Shown: piece by piece, positions 60,959-64,000 of the stretch
Position numbering within the stretch: position 1 is the first letter of the stretch
Layout: each line of letters starts with the position of its first letter
Virus record (IMG/VR): IMGVR_UViG_3300009124_000009
Coordinates: 1-64,000 of that record
Source: a virus
Length of the DNA stretch: 64,000 nt
Strand: one strand, 5' to 3'
Notes under the pieces: model-generated
The model's input: the letters and a program-made list of their open reading frames with translations, nothing else
What the model was told of the DNA's origin: nothing
Databases searched by the model: none
Made by a program: the position numbers and the translations under genes

Positions 60959-61460
60959 ATTCATCCATCCAGTAGAAGTCTTCAGGCATACCATCGAGGA
61001 AGAATGTGCCGCTATTTACTTTCTTTCCGCCATGCTGATTGTAGATCCATTCATTCTTCTCATTGACAACCATTACATGCTTCTTGATGGTATCTTTGTC
61101 AGCATAGAAGAAACAAATGCTAGAATGATAGACGGCAACAAATACCATCACATCGTAATCTTGCGCGGGACGGATCTGCTGCCAGCGGAAATGTGTGCCC
61201 TTATCCCACATGAATGATCCTTTGATCTCTACCTTTAGACCATCAACAATACGATCGTGATCGCTATTCTTGGGTTTCTCTACTTTCTTGCCTTTGCTAA
61301 CACAATACTCCTCAAAGATCTTCTCAAAATACTTACCTTTCTTCTTGCTGCTGAGTTGCTTCAGCGGTTGAAATACGCTGCCATGATAGTAGTCATCGTC
61401 ATGCTCATTGAGAATCTCAGCATAACAATCAAGTTTCTGGAATTGAGTGGCGTGAAGCAT
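60951..61460 (-). CDS. Probable PD-(D/E)XK nuclease
   Basis: The 169-residue protein has KGKYFEKIFEEYCVSKGKKV (Glu46/Glu50 helix), SDHDRIVDGLKVEIKGSF with Asp73 and Glu78-x-Lys80, and FRWQQIRPAQDYD with a following Gln-Gln-Ile, then strands (VMVFVAVYHSSICFFYADKD). This order (helix Glu, Asp, ExK, Q) is that of the PD-(D/E)XK fold of restriction and repair nucleases. It lies downstream of a helicase gene, with one small gene and cassette f between them. It may degrade host DNA or process phage DNA. No catalytic test is possible here. Confidence 0.72.
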   Translation of the reverse strand: MLHATQFQKLDCYAEILNEHDDDYYHGSVFQPLKQLSSKKKGKYFEKIFEEYCVSKGKKVEKPKNSDHDRIVDGLKVEIKGSFMWDKGTHFRWQQIRPAQDYDVMVFVAVYHSSICFFYADKDTIKKHVMVVNEKNEWIYNQHGGKKVNSGTFFLDGMPEDFYWMDEYV

Positions 61461-61482
61461 TGCGAATCTCTTTGACCTTTAT

Positions 61483-61543
61483 AGTATTGCACCTTTCACG
61501 GTGCTTTGCAAGTGATAGTGGACAGTTTGACCAACTGGCACAC
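61483..61543 (-). promoter_or_regulatory. Promoter cassette f
   Basis: The element (61518-61543, GTGTGCCAGTTGGTCAAACT and GTCCAC) lies 35 bases from AATACT (61483-61488), preceded by TGC. TTGCAA is placed 17 bases before the -10 box, and GCACC-GTGAAA-GGTGC forms a 5-bp stem between them. It serves the nuclease-like gene and the genes after it. Confidence 0.8.
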
Positions 61544-61743
61544 TATCCCCAGTTTTCCATCCATTCTGCTAAAGTGTAACCTTCATCCGTACAGGTTTCT
61601 TCCACTAACTCTTCGAGAGTTAGTTTCTCTATGTCTGCACGATACTCCTCTGGAGTAGGATCTTCGGGATCATAATCGTCATGGCAGAGATACTCCCACT
61701 CTGCCACCAGTGCATCAATCAGTTGTTGTTTAGTGTAGTTCAT
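61543..61743 (-). CDS. 66-residue acidic protein
   Basis: MNYTKQQLIDALVAEWEYLC is followed by a very acidic middle (HDDYDPEDPTPEEYRADIEK) and LTLEELVEETCTDEGYTLAE. It starts 3 bases after the helicase stop, so it is co-transcribed. Its stop codon is directly followed by the cassette f element. It could be a helicase partner or DNA mimic; no direct evidence. Confidence 0.68.
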   Translation of the reverse strand: MNYTKQQLIDALVAEWEYLCHDDYDPEDPTPEEYRADIEKLTLEELVEETCTDEGYTLAEWMENWG

Positions 61744-61746
61744 AAA

Positions 61747-62985
61747 TCAGCAATATGCGAGGGGAGGAATACCTTCCATGAAGATCTGGTTGACAACATT
61801 CTGCAAACGTGCAGCGATAGCGTTACCCATCTTGTAACCTGTAGGCATAGTCACGATGCCCTCTTGTTTCTTGTAAAGGTGAAACGCACCAGCAGGAATC
61901 AGACCCTGAGCAACAGCAGCACGGTCATCTTTGTGGACACGGATAACACGACCGATCGTCTGTGCCATCTCAATGATGGGCAGATTACGCAGCAGAATAG
62001 TATGCGTCAGACCAGGAACATTGATGCCCTCAGAGAGAATGGAATAGTGGAAGATTACAAACTTCTTGCTATCATCAGCACCCCAAGATGTGAGGGTCTG
62101 GAAGAACTCTTCACGACCAACTTTGCGATCATTGATGATAGCACCAAACTTGCTGGTGATGTGCATCACGTCGTAACCTTTGCGGTAGAAATACTCCAGA
62201 ATGTCAGTCTGTCCGAGCATGTTACCCAGCACCTTAGAAGATGGTGCAGCAACCAGAACTTTAGGATTCTGGAAGACATCGAGTTGCTCAAACATATCCT
62301 TCAGATTGTCTGCATCAACCTCATGTGCGTTATGCTTAGTGCGGGTGCGATTGGTCTCGAAAGGAACAATGCGGGGAGGAACGATTGCACCTGCTTCGAT
62401 GAGTTCTTGAGCAGGGACATTGCAGAGAGTGCCACCATAAACGTCGCTATTGTTCATGCCACGAGTTACACTAGTGCCGCGACCAGTGCGAGGAGTTGCA
62501 GTAAAATAGTAGCGACGTTTGGCATACTGTGCGGTAGCATATACAGCACCGAAGAAGTGACGACCGCAACCATTGTGTGCTTCGTCGAAGTAAATGGTAT
62601 CAATATCGATGCCACTATCTACAACACGGGGCAGAGAATGATAGGTGGTAAAGATCAGCGTAGACTTGGCATTACTGCGCCACAGAGTAGCAGCAGAAGC
62701 AATCTCTGCTGGTTTGGTAGTGCTGAAGTGGTGAGTTTCGCCACTGTGAACGTGCATAACGCGAGTCGAAGTAGCAGACACAAACTCCATGAACTCTTCG
62801 CACAGTTGATTAGCGAGAAGAATACGGGGAGCAACAACAACTGTAGTGCTACCCTGTGCAGCACGAGCAAGACAATCAGCGATCATGATGTAAGTCTTGC
62901 CACCACCAGTAGGCACAATGATCTGACCCTTATCGTGCTTCTGCATTGCATCGAAAGCACGTTGTTGATGGGGGCGGAGTTGCAT
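61747..62985 (-). CDS. Superfamily II DNA helicase (UvsW/SSL2-like)
   Basis: From the ATG at 62985 the 412-residue protein contains Walker A PTGGGKT (25-31), a DEAH box (IYFDEAHNG, 134-137), TATPR (162-166), and a motif VI of the type QTIGRVIRVHKDDR near residue 350. It belongs to the DEAD/DEAH group of DNA translocases, as do T4 UvsW and bacterial restriction-type helicases, and probably acts in branch migration or origin clearing. An upstream in-frame extension would span the promoter and is rejected. The strong promoter at 63014 drives it. Confidence 0.88.
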   Translation of the reverse strand: MQLRPHQQRAFDAMQKHDKGQIIVPTGGGKTYIMIADCLARAAQGSTTVVVAPRILLANQLCEEFMEFVSATSTRVMHVHSGETHHFSTTKPAEIASAATLWRSNAKSTLIFTTYHSLPRVVDSGIDIDTIYFDEAHNGCGRHFFGAVYATAQYAKRRYYFTATPRTGRGTSVTRGMNNSDVYGGTLCNVPAQELIEAGAIVPPRIVPFETNRTRTKHNAHEVDADNLKDMFEQLDVFQNPKVLVAAPSSKVLGNMLGQTDILEYFYRKGYDVMHITSKFGAIINDRKVGREEFFQTLTSWGADDSKKFVIFHYSILSEGINVPGLTHTILLRNLPIIEMAQTIGRVIRVHKDDRAAVAQGLIPAGAFHLYKKQEGIVTMPTGYKMGNAIAARLQNVVNQIFMEGIPPLAYC

Positions 62986-63013
62986 TACGAGTTGATTTCT
63001 CAAGTATGCATAT

Positions 63014-63042
63014 AGTATTGCATAAAAAAAGTCCCCTGTCAA
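63014..63042 (-). promoter_or_regulatory. Sigma-70 promoter with -35 box in terminator loop
   Basis: TTGACA (63037-63042), 17 bases, and AATACT (63014-63019) preceded by TGC form a strong promoter. The hexamer TTGACA is the loop of the terminator stem at 63024-63049. A degenerate cassette-type element, TGTGCCA...GCGTCAC (63050-63073), lies upstream at 36 bases from the -10 box. Confidence 0.85.
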
Positions 63043-63049
63043 GAGGACT
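63024..63049 (-). terminator. Terminator of the 65-residue gene
   Basis: On the minus strand AGTCCTC, loop TTGACA, GGGGACT (7 pairs including one G-T) is followed by TTTTTTT. It lies 7 bases after the stop of the upstream gene, a standard intrinsic terminator. Confidence 0.85.
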
Positions 63050-63056
63050 GTGACGC

Positions 63057-63254
63057 TTATTCAGGTGGCACATTGCGTAAGTGCAGTTTGTCAATGATGT
63101 CATCTACTTGTGCAAAGAGTAAATCATACTCTTCTGATGTAACTGTCTTATCATTGTAATAGTGTTTTTGCAATTCTGCAATATACAAAAACATTGCACG
63201 TCTAGCGATTTCTTTCTCTTCATGTGAGAGAATTGCGGTGCGAAGTGATGTCAT
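63057..63254 (-). CDS. 65-residue helical protein
   Basis: The ATG at 63254 is preferred to an in-frame TTG three codons upstream. MTSLRTAILSHEEKEIARRA, MFLYIAELQKHYYNDKTVTS and EEYDLLFAQVDDIIDKLHLR give a helical bundle; the end is NVPPE. It is close to the upstream gene, which shares its last bases with the alternative start. Function unknown. Confidence 0.7.
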   Translation of the reverse strand: MTSLRTAILSHEEKEIARRAMFLYIAELQKHYYNDKTVTSEEYDLLFAQVDDIIDKLHLRNVPPE

Positions 63255-63259
63255 TGAAG

Positions 63260-63454
63260 TCAATAGCGGCGGAGAGTCTTCAAATAGTCAAGAACATATG
63301 AACGAATGTACATAAGTTCGTGATAACATTTTTGGTTGTGAGCACACTGACGCAGTGCTGGATCTGGTTTTAGTACAGATTCGACAAACAAATCAAGTCC
63401 TCGGTTGAACTTGATGTCTTCGCTTTCGTTTTCAAACATGTGATTTTCATTCAA
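63260..63454 (-). CDS. 64-residue helical protein
   Basis: MNENHMFENESEDIKFNRGL is polar and acidic, followed by DLFVESVLKPDPALRQCAHN and helical segments (QKCYHELMYIRSYVLDYLKT) with two cysteines. A purine-rich AAGGG lies before the ATG and a consensus-like promoter is centred at about 63475. Function unknown. Confidence 0.7.
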   Translation of the reverse strand: MNENHMFENESEDIKFNRGLDLFVESVLKPDPALRQCAHNQKCYHELMYIRSYVLDYLKTLRRY

Positions 63455-63461
63455 CCCTTAC

Positions 63462-63490
63462 ATTATATCTAGTATGTTAGGGGTTGTCCA
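63462..63490 (-). promoter_or_regulatory. Sigma-70 promoter (TGGACA/TATAAT)
   Basis: TGGACA (63485-63490), a 17-base spacer and TATAAT (63462-63467) match the consensus with one mismatch. The start site is predicted at about 63455, so the leader before the ATG at 63454 would be very short; the ATG at 63439 is a possible alternative for translation. Confidence 0.75.
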
Positions 63491-63507
63491 TGGAGGAAAT
63501 CTAAAGA

Positions 63508-63609
63508 TTATTCGTATTCAATGACGCAATCATTAGAAAGTTCATACTCTGGATAATCATCATACTCATCGAGAGTATAAGTATCATCCTCATCCATAGT
63601 TTCGTTCAT
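63508..63609 (-). CDS. 33-residue acidic peptide
   Basis: From the ATG at 63609 the frame encodes MNETMDEDDTYTLDEYDDYP and EYELSNDCVIEYE. About half of the residues are Asp, Glu or Tyr, so the peptide is extremely acidic. It begins 2 bases after the previous stop. Similar acidic mini-proteins in phages mimic DNA. The peptide follows a basic protein gene, and the two could form a complex; this is speculative. Confidence 0.55.
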   Translation of the reverse strand: MNETMDEDDTYTLDEYDDYPEYELSNDCVIEYE

Positions 63610-63611
63610 AA

Positions 63612-63800
63612 TCAATACTCGTAGTTTTCGTAGTTATAGTCTGAGTTGTTGTCCCAGTTTTTGTTCTTACGTTTCTTATTCTTCTGGGCATCAATAGTTT
63701 CCCAGTTGTTACGAGTGCTGCCACGTTGACGCTTTTCTCGCAGTGATTTACTACCGTAGGAATAGTAATCATCTGGATTGCGGCGATAAGTACGACCCAT
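63612..63800 (-). CDS. 62-residue basic, Tyr/Asn-rich protein
   Basis: From the ATG at 63800, MGRTYRRNPDDYYSYGSKSL, REKRQRGSTRNNWETIDAQK and NKKRKNKNWDNNSDYNYENY. It is very basic with low hydrophobicity and low-complexity character, suggesting an intrinsically disordered RNA/DNA-binding peptide. A promoter at 63837 precedes it, with a leader of about 30 bases, and the 33-residue gene follows 2 bases later. Confidence 0.7.
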   Translation of the reverse strand: MGRTYRRNPDDYYSYGSKSLREKRQRGSTRNNWETIDAQKNKKRKNKNWDNNSDYNYENYEY

Positions 63801-63836
63801 CTGTTTGTGTTGTGTGTTGAATAGACGACAATGTAT

Positions 63837-63865
63837 ATAGTACCCCAATCATGCAGATTTGTCAA
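63837..63865 (-). promoter_or_regulatory. Sigma-70 promoter (TTGACA/TACTAT)
   Basis: TTGACA (63860-63865), 17 bases and TACTAT (63837-63842) are close to consensus. The start site should lie about 63830. It follows the stop of the truncated gene at the right edge by about 20 bases, and a GGTA-ACCG-TACC inverted repeat sits between, which may be a weak transcript end. Confidence 0.82.
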
Positions 63866-63885
63866 TGATTAGGGTACGGTTACCA

Positions 63886-64000
63886 TCAGTAATCGCAGAG
63901 AGGTTGTTCAGTAAGATACTGACTCGCTTTCACCTCAGTTTTGTCCTCAGTTTCGATCTCAGTATCATTCTGCACGATAAGTTCGTCGAAAACATACCCA
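63886..64000 (-). CDS. C-terminal end of a gene cut by the right edge
   Basis: The open frame enters from the right edge and encodes GYVFDELIVQNDTEIETEDK, TEVKASQYLTEQPLCDY and a TGA. The acidic/polar composition is like that of the neighbouring small proteins. The start and most of the protein lie outside the window, so no function can be given. Confidence 0.6.
   Translation of the reverse strand, partial: GYVFDELIVQNDTEIETEDKTEVKASQYLTEQPLCDY

Noticed and set aside
61681-63015. A 444-codon open frame on the plus strand
   Set aside because: It is antisense to the helicase, whose motifs are complete; composition is that of a shadow frame, and no promoter or ribosome site is seen on the plus strand.

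Overview
The window is a large piece of a T4-like myovirus that very probably infects marine picocyanobacteria (Synechococcus/Prochlorococcus). This rests on a T4-order morphogenesis block (gp25, gp6, a gp7-like protein, gp8, gp13, gp14, gp15, gp16, gp17), on giant YHYH/LamG/DUF4815-type virion proteins of the kind found in cyanomyoviruses, and on many tiny overlapping genes. No integrase, transposase, rRNA or tRNA was recognised. Every gene I can support lies on the minus strand, so the transcription order runs from right to left. The first 63 bases are not biological: they are an Illumina P7/Nextera adapter with index and Tn5 mosaic end. The left edge is therefore a library or assembly artefact that cuts the terminase large subunit gene after 40 codons.

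Layout from right to left. (1) 64.0-54.2 kb is a region of about 30 small genes packed into short operons, with stop/start overlaps. It encodes a superfamily II helicase, a probable PD-(D/E)XK nuclease, a 2OG-Fe(II) oxygenase and many small unknown proteins. Its gaps hold two promoter types. One type has near-consensus TTGACA/TATAAT boxes (55.28, 63.46 and 63.84 kb, and 63.01 kb where the -35 box lies in the loop of a terminator). The other is a repeated cassette, seen seven times plus one degenerate copy. It has a conserved 25-27 bp upstream element of the type GTGTGCCA...GTGTCCAC, placed 35 bp (34-36) from an extended -10 box. A gap near 55.45 kb carries three perfect TTTTCCACA boxes, the motif I recall as the cyanobacterial DnaA box, with a fourth 240 bp away. 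(2) 54.1-49.7 kb carries small genes, an AbrB-like peptide, a 917-residue virion protein, a PAAR-like spike tip and gp25. (3) 49.3-13.5 kb is the baseplate and host-recognition block: gp6, a 6,166-residue gp7-like giant, YHYH and cupredoxin-like proteins, gp8, a 2,441-residue DUF4815 protein and two small coiled-coil proteins. (4) 13.5-2.2 kb has a 2,285-residue repeat-rich fibre-like protein, then neck and packaging genes (gp13, gp14, gp15, gp16), one more virion protein and a DUF3008-like protein. (5) 2.1-0.06 kb has small membrane or zinc-ribbon proteins, a staphylococcal-nuclease homologue, two mini-genes and the start of gp17.

Together the left 54 kb builds and fills the particle: baseplate wedge (gp25, gp6, gp7-like, gp8), spike tip, adhesins, neck and tail completion, and terminase. 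It uses T4-type late promoters of the ATAAATA class. The right 10 kb looks like early or middle genes. The main surprises are the activator-type promoter cassette, the DnaA-box cluster in a phage of a group expected to carry its own replisome, the cupredoxin domain inserted into a YHYH domain, and the scale of the insertions in the gp7-like giant.
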